Shown in pieces: positions 53,376 to 64,000 of a DNA stretch of 64,000 nucleotides; position 1 is the stretch's first letter; the number at the start of each line of letters is the position of its first letter. The position numbers and the translations under genes are program-made. Source of the DNA: Aureobasidium sp. EXF-3400 (lineage: Eukaryota; Ascomycota; Dothideomycetes; Dothideales; Saccotheciaceae); contig SWBL01000108.1 in NCBI GenBank assembly GCA_024195585.1, positions 1-64,000 of the forward strand, in the 5' to 3' direction. Below the pieces are notes generated by a model. It saw only the letters and a program-made list of their open reading frames with translations, was not told where the DNA came from and did no database searches.

Positions 53376-55275
53376 ATGTCGCTGTCTTCGGAAGACAACA
53401 AGACCAGCGCTATTCGCTTTGGCGAACGAGAGATTGGCGACTCTGACCATCGACCGACAAGAACCGCTGCTGCTGCTCGCCATGCGCAATTTGAACTGGG
53501 AGAGTACAATGACTCCCCAAGAGATGAAGAGATGGATGGAACAGCAGACGTATACGGCTCTGTGCCTTCCGACAAGAGAGACATGATGCGTATGGGCAAG
53601 GATCAGGAGCTTCGTGTGAGTGGCTTGCGCATCCGCTTACCTTGTTGCGGACTTGCATTGACGTTAGATTACAGAGAGTCTTCCGACAAGTCTCACTGTT
53701 GTCGTTTACTGCTATCCTCATGGCAACATGGGAGTTTGTTCTCTTGGCTTGTACGCAAGGTCTTGTTGACGGTGGCCGTGGCGGTCTGTTCTGGAGTTAC
53801 ATCTGGGTCATGATTGGATACGGATTCATCGTCGCTAGTCTGGCGGAAATGAGTTCGATGGCGCCGACTTGGTAAGCCGTACTTCATTAGTTTGCTGACT
53901 GTCGCTGATACTGTGTCCAGTGGTGGACAGTACCATTGGGTTTCTGAATTCGCTCCACCGAGTTGCCAGAAGTTCCTGTCGTATATCACAGGATGGGTGT
54001 CGACTTTGAGCTGGCAGGCAGGAAATGCTTCTGGAGGCTTCCTGTGTGGTACATTGATCCAATCGTTGATCATCATCAAGAACCCCGACTATGCGGCTCC
54101 TGGATGGCAAGGCACATTGCTCGTTTTCCCTGTCATGCTGGTCTGCGTCTGCTTCAACGTCTGGTTCAACCACTGGCTACCGAGTATGCAGAATGCAGTC
54201 ATGGTTCTGCACGTTGCTGGTTTCCTGGCAATCATGGTTGTCTTCTGGGTGCTCAGTCCTCATGTTCCTGCCAAGGAGGTTTTCCTGGACTTTGACAACG
54301 GCGGCGGCTGGCAAAGTATGGGACTTGCTCTGATGATCGGTCAAATCTCTTCAATCGGATTCTTGGGAGCCTCTGACGCAGCCGCTCATATGTCCGAAGA
54401 AGTCAAGGATGCCGGTCTCTCTGTACCAAGAGCCATGGTGAGTGATGATAGCATACATACTGGTCTTCGCAGTCGCTAACACATGCCCAAGTGGTGGACT
54501 TACATCGTAAACGGTCTTCTCGGTCTGATCATGCTTGTCTCGTTCCTGTTCGCTATGCCATCAGTAGATGATGCCATCAACGACCCGACTGGATACCCAA
54601 TGATGTACGCCTTCCAGCAAGCGATGCCCATGACTGGTACCATTGTCCTGACCGTATTGATGATGGTCCTGTTGATGGCTGGTAACATTTCCTACCAAGC
54701 ATCGACTGCAAGACAAACATATGCCTTCGCTCGCGACCGCGGCTTTCCTGGTTCTCGCTGGTTGGGCTTTGTCAACCCAAAGCTCATGATCCCGGTCAAT
54801 GCTGTCATCTTCTCAGCAGTGTTCACCATCATCTTGTCGTTGATCAACATTGGCTCATCGGCCGCATTCAACGCAATCATTTCGCTCGGTGCTGTAGCAC
54901 AAATGGGAACATACGCCATTTCCATCACTTGCGTTGTGTACAGACGCCTGACAGCCCCGCATCTTCTTCCCAAGGCAAGATGGAGTCTTGGCCGTTGGGG
55001 TGTGTTGGTCAACATTGTTGGCCTTCTTTTTGCTTGGGAGGCCTTCTTCTGGTGTAAGTAATACAGCTTTCGGATGAATATACATCGCTAATGATCAGAC
55101 AGGCTTCTGGCCCAATGCTCAGCCGGTTACCATCGACAACTTCAACTGGGCGCCCGTCATGTTCGTCGCAGTTGTTGTGGTGGCCTTGATAACCTACTTC
55201 GTCCAAGGTCACAAGGTCTACAGTGGCCCTGTAGTCATCGTAGAAGGGCGCCGCGAGGAGTCGCTGACAGCATGA
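53376..55275 (+). CDS. APC-family amino acid/GABA/choline permease
   Basis: Plasma-membrane permease of the fungal GABA/choline type, 562 aa from five exons: 53376-53615, 53675-53871, 53921-54437, 54492-55053 and 55103-55275. Introns are 49-59 bp. A polar cytosolic N-terminus of about 80 residues precedes helix 1 (FRQVSLLSFTAILMATWEF). Signature blocks are FWSYIWVMIGYGFIVASLAEM, GGQYHWVSEFAPP, LGASDAAAHMSEEVKDAGLSVPRAM and YAFARDRGFPGSRWLG. The loop SEEVKDAG...PRAM and FARDRGFP are characteristic of the Uga4/Hnm1 branch. About 12 helices are predicted. Substrate could be GABA, other amino acids or choline and is not decided. Confidence 0.93.
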
Positions 55276-56116
55276 TATATAGAACGGATGGATTTCACCT
55301 CGCTGTCTTATCCTGTACATAAAACGCGAAACAGTATTCATAGATAAACGGTCAAAATTAGGTTCCAGCTCCAATCTGGCGTTGCATTTCTGCCGTCAAC
55401 GACCGTGCGCTCAACGAGCATGTGAAGGGCTTCCTCGGTGCACTTGGAAGGAGCGAAAGGATAACATGACTGTTGCAACCACTGAGCGAAGCAGTTGCGA
55501 CGACGTGCAATATATGTCCAAGGCCCAGACCGGAACAAAGAGGAGGACCTTCAGCGATTTTGTCTTGGACCTTGAGCTAGTTGTTGTATCGCAGCCAATA
55601 ACAGATTGCAGGGACAGGGCGGTGAAGTCATTATCTGCTGAGGCTGGGTTTCGGCGGCGTCGCGGTCAGAAGAAGCGTCCAAGGGTCTGTCGCTCAGTCT
55701 GTTTTCGCCAGCTCCTGAGCTGCCGTGGCCTGTGCCTCTTCTGTTGCTCTTTCTCAGCGTCCGGTGCTTGCCCCGCGTGTGTGGGGCGTTTGTTTCCAGC
55801 TCCTCTTGACTCTCTCCTATCGTCACGTATCTCTTCAAGTTCACACCTCTTTTCACGCGCCGCTCCGTTCTCCACGTATATTATATTGCTTCTTTCCCGT
55901 GTAGTGGATAAGCTTCAGTGAGCTCCAATCGAGCTCCATGACAGCTCCTTACCCCTCGCCGGCCGTACCCGCCTGAGCTGGTTAATCCGACCTGCCTCTG
56001 TTCCCTCGCCCCGAAAAGGCTTCAATCATCGTCATCCGTTTGCATAGCTTGGATCAGGTGCCTTGCGGCTGGTCAAGCTGCCAGCTCGAGCTGCAAGACT
56101 CGACTCCTCAATCGAC
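55276..56116. other. Intergenic, promoter of the zinc-finger gene
   Basis: About 840 bp. The last 400 bp are pyrimidine-rich on the plus strand, as is usual upstream of fungal start sites. No gene is seen. Confidence 0.5.
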
Positions 56117-57849
56117 ATGCCTCCCAAGTTGAACCACACGTCTAACCATCACTCGGCTGATCCGGACAATGAAGTCGTCTGTCCGATCAAGTCTGCTGAT
56201 GGCAGCAACTGTCGCAAGAAATGCTTGGGCGTGCGTCTCCCTATTTCTTCTCTCTGCTTTTGCTTCGTCCTCCAATCTTCACTGCTTTGCCGTCGTCGAC
56301 CGTGTTATTTGTATTCCTGCTGTCATTGTCCTATGCACCATGCTGTCCCGTCTGCCCCGCAAATCATCCCTCCATGCCGCAATGCTTCATTGTATCGGTC
56401 AAGTCAGGATAGGAACGCGACTTACAAAGGGATTATAGGAGAAGCGTTTCCGCTCGATGCAGGAGCATATCCGACGAGCGCATCCAGAATACTACATTCC
56501 AAAGTTGCCGGCAACAAAGGAAAGCTTCGACTTGATGATCAACTCACCACCGTCTGAGCGGCCACCCCGAGTGGAGCTGTGGTCGCCGACGTCTGCCCCT
56601 CGCCAACCGCGATCACAACCTGCAGATCACCACCATAATAACGACCAGTATGCAGTTGGAGGACCCTCTGCAGGTGTGTTCAATGCGCCCGTGAGCGTTG
56701 CATATGACGGGCTGAGCTCATATGGTTTTCAAGGCGGACTGGGACCCGTTCAGATAGCTCCCGACGGCTACGGCTTACCAGCAGAGTACCGAAGGGGCTC
56801 CCTTATCCCGGCTGCGAGCGCAGCTGCCACCCTGGCACAGTTGCACTATGCTCGACCAGATGGAGAATGGGACAATGATCAAGTAGGCCCTGTCTGCGCT
56901 GATGACGCTGCTCCGAGCGCTAAGTACATGCGTCAGAACTATTTCAACGACCATGTGACCGACGCAAAGAGAGCTCACATGGTAGATCCCACCCTCTCTG
57001 CCGGCCAGCAGTTCCTCGATAGCCAATACCAAGAAGACCAGAGCCACCCCTCGGGCCTGTCGCTGCTCAAGTCGCCCTCGAGTCGCCAGAACACGCTTCC
57101 TCCCATGCAGCGTTCCATCTCCCATAGTTCACGTCCTCGTAAGAATTCGCTGACACAGAGTGCCCGCAAAGCAAAGCACGAAAGAGACAAGATCAAGAGC
57201 GAGAACCGCAAGGCCCTCAGTGCCGAGCCAAACATGTACGGCAAGCGATGGGAAGACTTGATAGACGCCGCGACGTCGGCTACGGAAGAGGATAGAGACC
57301 TCACTCCTGTGCGTTGGACACAATTCTCTTTTGTCACGAACGGCTACCACTGACTGTTCGTAACAGCTACCCGTCTCGCCCTACAAGTCACCACAAGTCG
57401 GCACACGTACACCGTTAGCCCCATTTGCCCTGGGCTCTCAATTCCAATCATATACTGCATCCCCCCTACAACAAACCCTCACACCTCCTCCCGCCGAAGC
57501 AGACGGGCCTCCTCTGGACATGGGTCCCTTCCCCTCAGTCGAAGACACTACCGTTTCATCCTCTATCGACTCGAATCAATCAGGCAACAACTTCCACATC
57601 ATGCCATCACAAAATCTTTCTTCGGATTCATCACCAATGTTCTCGAACCCCGTCCAGATATACTGCGCAGGCTGTAGGAGGCTTAGTATTCTCAAGGAGT
57701 GTTTCGCTTGCACAGAATGCATTTGCGGTCTCTGCACCGGTTGTGTCGAAGCTTTGATGTCTGAGCAATCACGCGGACGCATAGCACAGTGTCCACGATG
57801 TCGCACAATGAGTGGTCGATTCAAACAGTTCCAGCTCGACATACGCTAG
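56117..57849 (+). CDS. Zinc-finger protein with C-terminal RING-like cysteine cluster
   Basis: Probable nuclear protein of 488 aa from three exons: 56117-56230, 56439-57308 and 57367-57849. Introns are 208 bp (56231-56438) and 58 bp. The N-terminus forms an atypical C2H2-like finger across intron 1: CPIKSADGSNCRKKCLG then EKRFRSMQEHIRRAHPEYY. Low-complexity Pro/Gln/Ser sequence and a basic segment (RPRKNSLTQSARKAKHERDK) follow. The C-terminal 65 residues hold a treble-clef or RING-like cluster with CAGC, CFACTEC, CGLCTGC and CPRC, which could make it an E3 ligase or a structural zinc domain. The phase of both introns fits, and the protein matches a conserved but unnamed Pezizomycotina family as far as I can judge. 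DNA target unknown. Confidence 0.86.
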
Positions 57850-58559
57850 GAACTGCTTCATCATCTATCACCTTCCTTTCTTCGCTCGACTTGTTTAATA
57901 TAGCACATCTTCATCGTTATTTTTTTTTTTGCTGGACGGCTGTCTGATCCTGGGATATTTCTGGTGCTGGTAGGCGTTTTGCCGGAGGTTATTTGTCTAT
58001 GCATCTTTTCTTATGGACAATTGGGATGGGATAGACTGCTGTGGGAAGCTGGACCTGGAAGGAGCAATAGGAAGAACAATCACTTCTGGCACATCGGACA
58101 ATTACATGCTGTAACTTTTCCTTCCCATCTTCCCTTAACGATTTGCCTATATCGCTGAAGCTTTACCAGCCGTGGTCCAAGCCAAGCTCAGAGCGACGTC
58201 CTCACTATAGAAAGGCACAATGATGGCCAAACTGAAGGTCTATCCAAAGAGAGCCTTATTTGTATGGCATCTCGATGGAAGCTATCCAATTTGTCGACAG
58301 TATTGTGCATTTCTATAGCTACTCTCGTTGAATACTTTTGCACACGGGGAGGTAGTGTTGCATTCATGTGTTGTTTCACTTGCTGGTCTGATTCACTCTA
58401 CTGCAGTGTGCCTGGCCGCGTTTGCATCGACACCCACTTCATCACCGACTTTTGTCGTGCCTCCATTATCCACACTTTTCTTCTCACTGTCGTCGCCGCT
58501 CTCACCAAGATCAATTCATCTCTTCATCTGCCTCGCCGCTCTCTCTCAAGTCATCAGAG
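57850..58559. other. Intergenic, promoter of the first BTB gene
   Basis: About 710 bp; the conserved block copy B lies at 58271-58355. Poly-T at 57920-57932. No gene is seen. Confidence 0.5.
58271..58355 (+). repeat. Dispersed conserved block, copy B
   Basis: Homologous to the block at 35303-35388 with equal spacers. It ends about 205 bp before the start codon of the first BTB gene. Confidence 0.7.
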
Positions 58560-59263
58560 ATGGCCGCTCCATCAACGGGCGCCGTCTCGACACCCAATAA
58601 GTGGCCTTCGCGGTAAGCTACACAAATTCTTTGCTAAAGCTTGTTCACTGACACCAACAAAGCGAGCACTTCCAAGGACTGGTGACACTCCTCATTGGAA
58701 CAGAGAAGAAGCCCTATGCCGTACACAAAGACTTGCTCTACTTCTACTCGGACTACTTTCGCGCCGCTTTCCAGGGCTCGTTCAAAGAGGCTAGCGAATG
58801 CAAGCTCGAGCTCGCCGGAGTCACCGTGGACATCTACGAGCACTTTCAGGTGTGGCTCTATACCCGCAGACTGGACCCTCTGGTACTCGATTTCCGCACG
58901 ATCGTCAAACTTTGGATCTTTGGCGACCAACATCAGATTCCACTGCTCCAAAACTGTGCCATAGATGGGCTATTCGAAAAGAGGGTCAAGCAGAACATGT
59001 TTGAAACAGCTGTGATGTCTCTTGCTTATGACAACACTATCCCAGGATCACTCCTTCGCAAGGCTGTCACCGAGATTCAAACCTCTCTCGCACTCCAAGT
59101 TGGCCCCAACTCTTCTTTGAATGAAACGGAGAATTGGTCAGTCGAGAGCCTCATAGACCTCGTACGAGCAGTTGAAAGCCGTCCCAAGGACTTGGCACAG
59201 TACGCTCTGCCGAAGAGAGACAAGTGCTTCTTCCATGTCCACGGCAAGGATGAGCATTGTTGA
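58560..59263 (+). CDS. BTB/POZ domain protein, first tandem copy
   Basis: A 217-aa protein from two exons (58560-58612, 58663-59263; intron 50 bp). The BTB/POZ domain covers about residues 20-120: VTLLIGTEKKPYAVHKDLLY, FYSDYFRAAFQGSFKEA, FQVWLYTRRLDP, KLWIFGDQHQIPLLQNCAID. BTB domains form dimers and often recruit Cullin-3, but no Kelch, MATH or zinc-finger partner is present, so the role is unknown. The last 14 residues (KCFFHVHGKDEHC) put two Cys and three His close together, a possible metal site, and are nearly identical in the second copy. Confidence 0.9.
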
Positions 59264-59846
59264 GCCGCGATTCGACAACATCATGACGCCTAGGTAAGGC
59301 AAGACCTCGAACAGTATGTGAACAAATACCAATCTGACACATTTTAGACACACAGCAACAACACGCAGTACAGAGAGAAGGAGAGAAAATCTGTTACATG
59401 ACGAGGGGTGTGCCAAACTTTTCTTTCACGGTGATAGTCTTTCGCCATCTCTTATGGCAACAAAGGGGGCTTAACCATAGAACATCCGAATGCACAGTAA
59501 CTTTGAAAGTTCAAGTGTGGCTATGGAAATATCTTGGAATGACATCTCTCTGTGGATGTCGCTTCGTTCTGGAAAGTATTGTGCATTTTAATAGCTGACT
59601 ATATTGGTCTTTGAAAACATCAACGGGACGAATTGAGACTTTTCAGGGCTTGTATTAAGAGCTCGTCACAGCCCAGTGAAGGATAGAAGTAGGTATCTCC
59701 TTCCTCACTTATTCATGAAATAATCACTTGATCAGATCACTCCTTCCTTATCTTCACTCGAATTCTCGCTAATCATCGTCTTCAATTCCAGCTATCATCA
59801 CACAACCATCATTCATCACACTCTTCCTTACACCAACACACTCTCC
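59264..59846. other. Intergenic between BTB paralogues
   Basis: About 580 bp; conserved block copy C at 59543-59596. No gene is seen. Confidence 0.5.
59543..59596 (+). repeat. Dispersed conserved block, copy C (partial)
   Basis: Contains AGTATTGTGCATTT and ATAGCT as in copy B, with a related left flank (CATCTC..GTGGA). It lies about 250 bp before the start of the second BTB gene, the same relative place as copy B before the first. Confidence 0.5.
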
Positions 59847-60649
59847 ATGAAGCGCAGACCACCCTGTTCACCCCCATCGGTCACCATGGGCACTCCCTCA
59901 ACGCAGTCGCAAACTGCTGCTACTCCATCCAAAGGCGCTATCTCAACACCTAACAAAACACCTTCCAGGTAAGTCATTCGTCGTGCCTGGCGCAAAACTC
60001 TATTCTGATCCTTACGACCTGAAGCAAGCACTTCCGAAGCGGACTTGTCACCATCGTGGTTGGCAAAGCTAAGCAAGACTTCACCATCCACAAAGATCTG
60101 TTGGTGTTTTACTCCGACTACTTCCGCGCAGCTTTCAATGGATCGTTCGTAGAGGCCACCGATAAGAAGATCGATTTGTTCGACGTCGATCAGAAGGTGT
60201 TCGAGCACTTCCATGCCTGGCTCTATACACGCAAGCTTGTTCACGAGGATGACGAGCCCCTGAGCTGGGGAAATCTCTTTGACCTTTGGATCTTTGGCGA
60301 CCGATTCCAGATTCCCATGCTGCAGAACTGTGTCATAGATGAGATCTTTGCCAAAGTTGAACGCGACAAAGGTGTCCCAAAATTCATGGCTGAGATTGCA
60401 TACAAGAGCACTGTGAAAGGTTCGCCGCTTCGGAGAGCCTCGATCGAACTCTTGGCTCACTCATCATTGCTCGGAGACGAGGATGACAGCATGATGGCAG
60501 ACGACTGTCTCCATCACTTTACCTTGAATATACTAGCAGACACTATCAAAGAGCTAGACGCCGCTCGTCAGAACAAAATCCCTTACAACAAGAAACCCGG
60601 AAGAGATAAGTGTTTCTTCCATATTCACGGCAAGGATGAGCATTGTTGA
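59847..60649 (+). CDS. BTB/POZ domain protein, second tandem copy
   Basis: A 248-aa paralogue of the preceding gene. Exons are 59847-59968 and 60025-60649 (intron 56 bp, in the same place). The BTB domain reads VTIVVGKAKQDFTIHKDLLV, FYSDYFRAAFNGSFVEA, FHAWLYTRKL and DLWIFGDRFQIPMLQNCVID. The N-terminus is about 23 residues longer, and an in-frame second Met (MGTPSTQSQ) would make the two closer in length. The C-terminal tail KCFFHIHGKDEHC is shared at protein and DNA level. A tandem duplication with later divergence in the BTB-tail linker is the simplest view. Confidence 0.9.
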
Positions 60650-61336
60650 AATGTCGCGGAGGAAGACAACGCTACAACAACCAAGAAACAGTCGATATAC
60701 ACACAGCGAGTTGACTTTCAGTTTGCCCATCCACGTCTCGAGACTAAATCTCCAGCAAAGTCTTTGACGAAAGAGCACTACTAGATCACGGCGCTTTGTA
60801 CTTCCCAGAATAATACAGAAATCACTCTTCCACAAACTAGCCTTTCCCTTGAATCTACCGTCTGACAATATCGTGTACTAGAATATGTCATCCAAGTAGC
60901 TGCAGCACACGAGAACGATTTAGACTTGCTCAGCGATGAGTTTCCGTACCATCACTCTGAGTTCCATATACCTTGACGTGATTTTTTGATGTTTCTTGAG
61001 CCAGAAGCCAGCATATGTGCCACAGATGAGATGTTTGTGGCCCGCATTGTCGAATTTCAAAGCCGTAACTACGACCGTTGCTTCTTAGTCAGCATTGAAG
61101 ATCAGGACGCTCTCAGCACCCTTCCCGCGGTGAAAAATGATGTGTGGACGACGCACAACCATGACTCGACCCGAGCTCCATCCAGGAAGAGTGGAGGAGA
61201 CAATGACTTTCAGCTGGTATGGAAGCATTTTTCGAGATTGGCGTGTATCTCTACAGCTACTTGCAAGATTGCAGAACACAGAGAAGACTGATCGAAGGGT
61301 ATAGACAAGGGGTATCATCATTTTTTTTTAGGTCGT
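60650..61336. other. Intergenic between convergent genes
   Basis: About 690 bp. The plus frame 60986-61291 begins with FLEPEASICATDEMFVARIV, which faintly recalls the IDEIFAKV part of the BTB proteins, but it is too weak to call a BTB fragment. Confidence 0.4.
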
Positions 61337-61890
61337 TTAATCTTGCTTGGAGGGGTCTTCTCCAATGGCGGCCTGGAACTCGGGATCATTGTCTTCCAAC
61401 TCTTGCTTTCTGATTGCTTGCATAAGCTCGTACATTTGGGCGATTTGCTCGTCTGTAAGAAGGTCAGTATAGCTGTTGTTGAAGAGATGGGAAGTGTATA
61501 CGAACCACTCATCTTGTCAATCTTTGCCTTGTCCATCTTATCTCCCCTCCATTTCTCTCCCTCGATCTGTTGTGCATATCCTTGCCATTCTGTGAGGAAT
61601 CCAATCTATGCCTTCTTGTCAGTCCATGCTCTTTCATTGGAACCCTTCCTTCTACAGGGGCAGCTTACGATATGAATGGGATTGTCTACGCCCCTGTGTG
61701 CCCTAAACTCGCTCTTGATATATTCATCACCCAGCAGACGCATCTCCGGCGGCAGGTGCTTGCGGTGTCCACGAAGTAGGCGACGGTAGAGCGGGATAGG
61801 TGGGAGGAGAGCGTGGGGGACGACACCGAGGCCGCCGGAGGGCGTGCCTACAGTACTGGCTTTTGCTAGAAGACGTGAAGCTGCGCGCAT
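61337..61890 (-). CDS. SDH7: Succinate dehydrogenase assembly factor 3 (ACN9/SDHAF3 family)
   Basis: Small mitochondrial matrix LYR-motif protein that helps insert and protect the iron-sulphur subunit of complex II. Three exons (61890-61669, 61605-61506, 61452-61337) with introns 61606-61668 and 61453-61505 give 145 aa. A basic N-terminal presequence ([13 protein letters not shown]) precedes [20 protein letters not shown] with LYR at residues 34-36. [21 protein letters not shown] and [16 protein letters not shown] are the family core, and [18 protein letters not shown] is the C-terminal helix. The second intron uses donor GTTCGT (the alternative one gives a less conserved NEQI). It is divergent from the MTQ2-type gene by 193 bp. 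Confidence 0.93.
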
Positions 61891-62083
61891 GGTGTACAAC
61901 TATGACTGGGAATACTTCTTTCTCAATGGTCTTCAATTGAATGGTATAGAGGAAATATGGCTGCGTCATCATAGACCCCAGCCTCGGCATTCGCCGATCG
62001 CAAACTCTCCGCAAAGACATCCCCGAAGCCTTCTACTGTTTATTTCCTCTAACAATATATTGTTTGCAAGACGACAAGCAACA
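61891..62083. promoter_or_regulatory. Short bidirectional promoter region
   Basis: 193 bp separate the start codons of the divergent SDHAF3 and MTQ2-type genes, so both promoters must overlap here. Frame on the plus side is open further upstream, but the family start is at 62084. Confidence 0.5.
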
Positions 62084-62830
62084 ATGCTGCCTACGCCGGA
62101 TACATCACACGTCGACTACGACCAGATCTACGAACCGGCCGAAGACTCCTACCTCCTCCTGGACACCCTCTCCTCACCCTCCGAAACCGCATTTCTACAC
62201 TCACATTTTCGCTCTGGAACCACACCACTAGTCGTCGAAGTCGGCACTGGCAGTGGAGTCGTTCTCGCTTTCCTCGCTGCCAATAGCTCTACCATTTTCG
62301 ATCGTAGTATCTGCACATTGGGTACAGATCTCAATCGACGAGCCTGTATTGCTGCCTCAAAGACTGTAACAAAAGCTTGCGATGGAAAAGGCACACCCTT
62401 CTTGACAGTCGCAAATGGCGATTTGACAGAAGCACTCAGAGATTCAGAGGTGGATGTGTTGGTGTTCAACCCACCGTACGTGCCTGCCGAGTTGCCGGAT
62501 CTGAGCTTGCATGCAAAATACAATACTGCGGATGCAATGTCTTCGTCTGAGGCCTTTGATCGCGATTCGCATCTGTTGGCGTTGAGCTATGCTGGTGGTG
62601 TGGATGGTATGGAAGTTACAGAGCGCTTGCTAAGTGAATTGCCGAGGGTCTTGAGTCAGAGGGGTGTGGCATATGTCTTGTTCTGCGCTCAGAACAAGCC
62701 TCAAGAAATAAAGAGCAGGATTAGACAATGGCCTGGTGGATGGGAAGCCGAGACTGTGGGGAGCTCGGGCAAGAAGGCTGGTTGGGAGAAATTGTGCATC
62801 GTCAGGATCATGAGGCGGACAGGAGATTGA
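62084..62830 (+). CDS. MTQ2: HemK-type release-factor glutamine methyltransferase (MTQ2-like)
   Basis: S-adenosylmethionine-dependent enzyme that, with Trm112, methylates the glutamine of the GGQ motif in eRF1. 248 aa, no intron. The start is followed by YDQIYEPAEDSYLLLDTL, the family's N-terminal block. The cofactor motif is VVEVGTGSGVV (50-60), an acidic strand follows (LGTDLNRRAC), and the catalytic NPPY is at 129-132 (DVLVFNPPYVPAEL). The later block ALSYAGGVDGMEVTERLL also matches Mtq2. The upstream frame is open from 61844, but the homologous start is Met 62084. Confidence 0.95.
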   Translation: MLPTPDTSHVDYDQIYEPAEDSYLLLDTLSSPSETAFLHSHFRSGTTPLVVEVGTGSGVVLAFLAANSSTIFDRSICTLGTDLNRRACIAASKTVTKACDGKGTPFLTVANGDLTEALRDSEVDVLVFNPPYVPAELPDLSLHAKYNTADAMSSSEAFDRDSHLLALSYAGGVDGMEVTERLLSELPRVLSQRGVAYVLFCAQNKPQEIKSRIRQWPGGWEAETVGSSGKKAGWEKLCIVRIMRRTGD

Positions 62831-62928
62831 AGAAAAAGAGAAGCAAAGTCAAGATTGGAAGAATCTATACACACTGGCCTCCAAAATCCGCCGTAACGCC
62901 TTCTCAGCAATGCTGCCCAATTGCCCTT

Positions 62929-64000
62929 CTAAATCGACAAGTTCGCACAAGCAAACGCAGGACGAGTGCCACCCGAATAATCGGAGATGATAGCCTCCAC
63001 AGCAGCATACAACCCAGGCCCCAGCAAGAAAAGTCCACATATCATAACAAAGATATGAACAACAGTCATGACACTTCTCTTTGCACCAGCGAACAATCTT
63101 TCACTGTACATCTGCCAGTACGCCACAGCAAAGAAGATGAATCCGAAGAAGGAATCAAATGCTGCTCCCAACAAGGACAGGAAATCTCCCATGCTGGGTA
63201 CGATCTCGGAGAAGATGAAAGCGACGAGCCAGATAGCTGCCATGACGGCTACCCATACTCCCCAGCCGATGACTGTGTTGGAGTGGGCGTGGCGGGACTT
63301 GCCCATGATGCGGTGGAAGACGAATTTGGCCGAGACGTTCGCATAGATCACTCCGATAACCAGAGTAGGGACGATGACGAATGCGAAGGAGGCTTTCTTG
63401 TAAGCCACAACACCCAGAGATCCGAATGCTGGTGCAGTGGCGTATTGTCCGAGATATCTGAACCCAATGGCCGGGGGAACGATGAAGAGAAATCCAGAGA
63501 TACCGGCCAGAACTGCCAGGGCCTTGGGGAAGTCTTGCGGTTTCTCCATCTCTGCAATAAATGAAGGAAATAAAATCTGAGGAACTTCTCAAATGTCAGC
63601 AATTTGTCTGGGAGATCAACAGAAGCAAAGTGTTTGCCATACCCCAGAGGAACGTGATGTTCAAAACCGCATTCATACAAGCAACCCAAGTGGTTCCAGC
63701 TGGGGGAAAGGCATATGTCTTGACGGCACCAGCCTTAGGATAGGTACCATTGTATCCATATCCAGGAGCATCCTCAATGCCTGCAAATACCAAGAACAAC
63801 AGGATCGCAATTCCCATACATGCAGCGCTGAACATGCTCATGAAAGAGACGTGCTTCAGCGTTCTCGGTATACTCATGACCACGCCCATGATGGTCACGA
63901 TCACCGAGAAGATGACAGTACACATACTGTGATCCGAGAGTGTGTTGAGGACTTTGGCTCCAGTAAGGACATGAAACCCGATGAGCAAAATATTATTCGC
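62929..64000 (-). CDS. Amino acid transporter (AAAP family), 5' part outside window
   Basis: Membrane transporter of the amino acid/auxin permease family; vacuolar or plasma membrane. The N-terminal part lies beyond 64000. Exons in the window are 64000-63643 and 63584-62929, joined by a 58-bp intron (63585-63642) that gives NITFLWVPQILFPSFIAEMEKPQDFPKAL, the family block of helices near residue 250. At least eight helices are visible in the part shown (IFSVIVTIMGVVMSIPRT, MGIAILLFLVFAGIE, AVLAGISGFLFIVPPAIGF, SFAFVIVPTLVIGVIYANV, TVIGWGVWVAVMAAIWLVAF). The alternative acceptor CCTCAG four codons on would break the frame. The substrate is unknown. The 98-bp gap before it separates it from the convergent methyltransferase gene. 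Confidence 0.9.

Noticed and set aside
61211..61290. Possible fourth copy of the conserved non-coding block
   Set aside because: ATGGAAGC and TATCTCTACAGCTAC recall the block, but spacer lengths do not match.
60986..61291. Possible third BTB fragment downstream of the tandem pair
   Set aside because: Similarity is limited to a few residues around ATDEMFVARIV and could be chance.

Overview
The window is nuclear DNA of a filamentous ascomycete (Pezizomycotina). Genes are compact with many 45-60 bp GT..AG introns and are densely packed on both strands. The gene families are typically fungal: Zn2Cys6 regulators, fungal rhodopsin-fold receptors, a DUF3431 protein, an Slm1-type PH protein and an Sqs1 G-patch protein. 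A Dothideomycete is my guess for the class, with low confidence. I placed introns by hand from splice signals, reading-frame continuity and family motifs, and each multi-exon model listed below closes in frame unless stated.

Layout. 0-6 kb: the 3' part of histone H2B, ATG4 protease (minus) and an Sqs1-like G-patch/R3H protein. 7.3 kb: an intron-containing tRNA-like gene. 8-15 kb: a GH47 mannosidase, then a Zn2Cys6 regulator and a major facilitator transporter facing away from each other across a short region with repeated TCGGACGA motifs. 15-22 kb: an unknown 610-residue protein, an AIG1/IMAP-like GTPase and a divergently transcribed Hsp70-like protein. 22-35 kb: an Slm1-type PH protein, a DUF3431 membrane protein, a small PARG-like macrodomain protein and a large Sec7-PH ARF exchange factor (SYT1-like). 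36-42 kb: a divergent protein kinase with a long acidic tail, mitochondrial ClpP and a seven-helix receptor whose stop codon is followed by an in-frame open stretch containing a 72-bp tandem repeat. 44-55 kb: an unknown 230-residue protein, a second Zn2Cys6 regulator, a metallo-beta-lactamase-fold protein, a second seven-helix receptor and an APC-family permease. 56-64 kb: a zinc-finger/RING-like protein, two tandem BTB paralogues, an SDHAF3 assembly factor divergent from an MTQ2-type methyltransferase, and a partial amino-acid transporter.

Most genes are housekeeping or general fungal accessory genes, and no operon-like pathway or secondary-metabolite backbone enzyme is present. The best candidates for co-operating genes are the regulator/transporter pair at 10.2-15.1 kb (shared repeated motif) and the GTPase/Hsp70-like divergent pair at 18.2-22.2 kb. 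The most unusual sequence signals are the post-stop open frame of the first receptor, a non-coding block found upstream of both BTB paralogues and again at 35.3 kb, and the odd tRNA-like gene.
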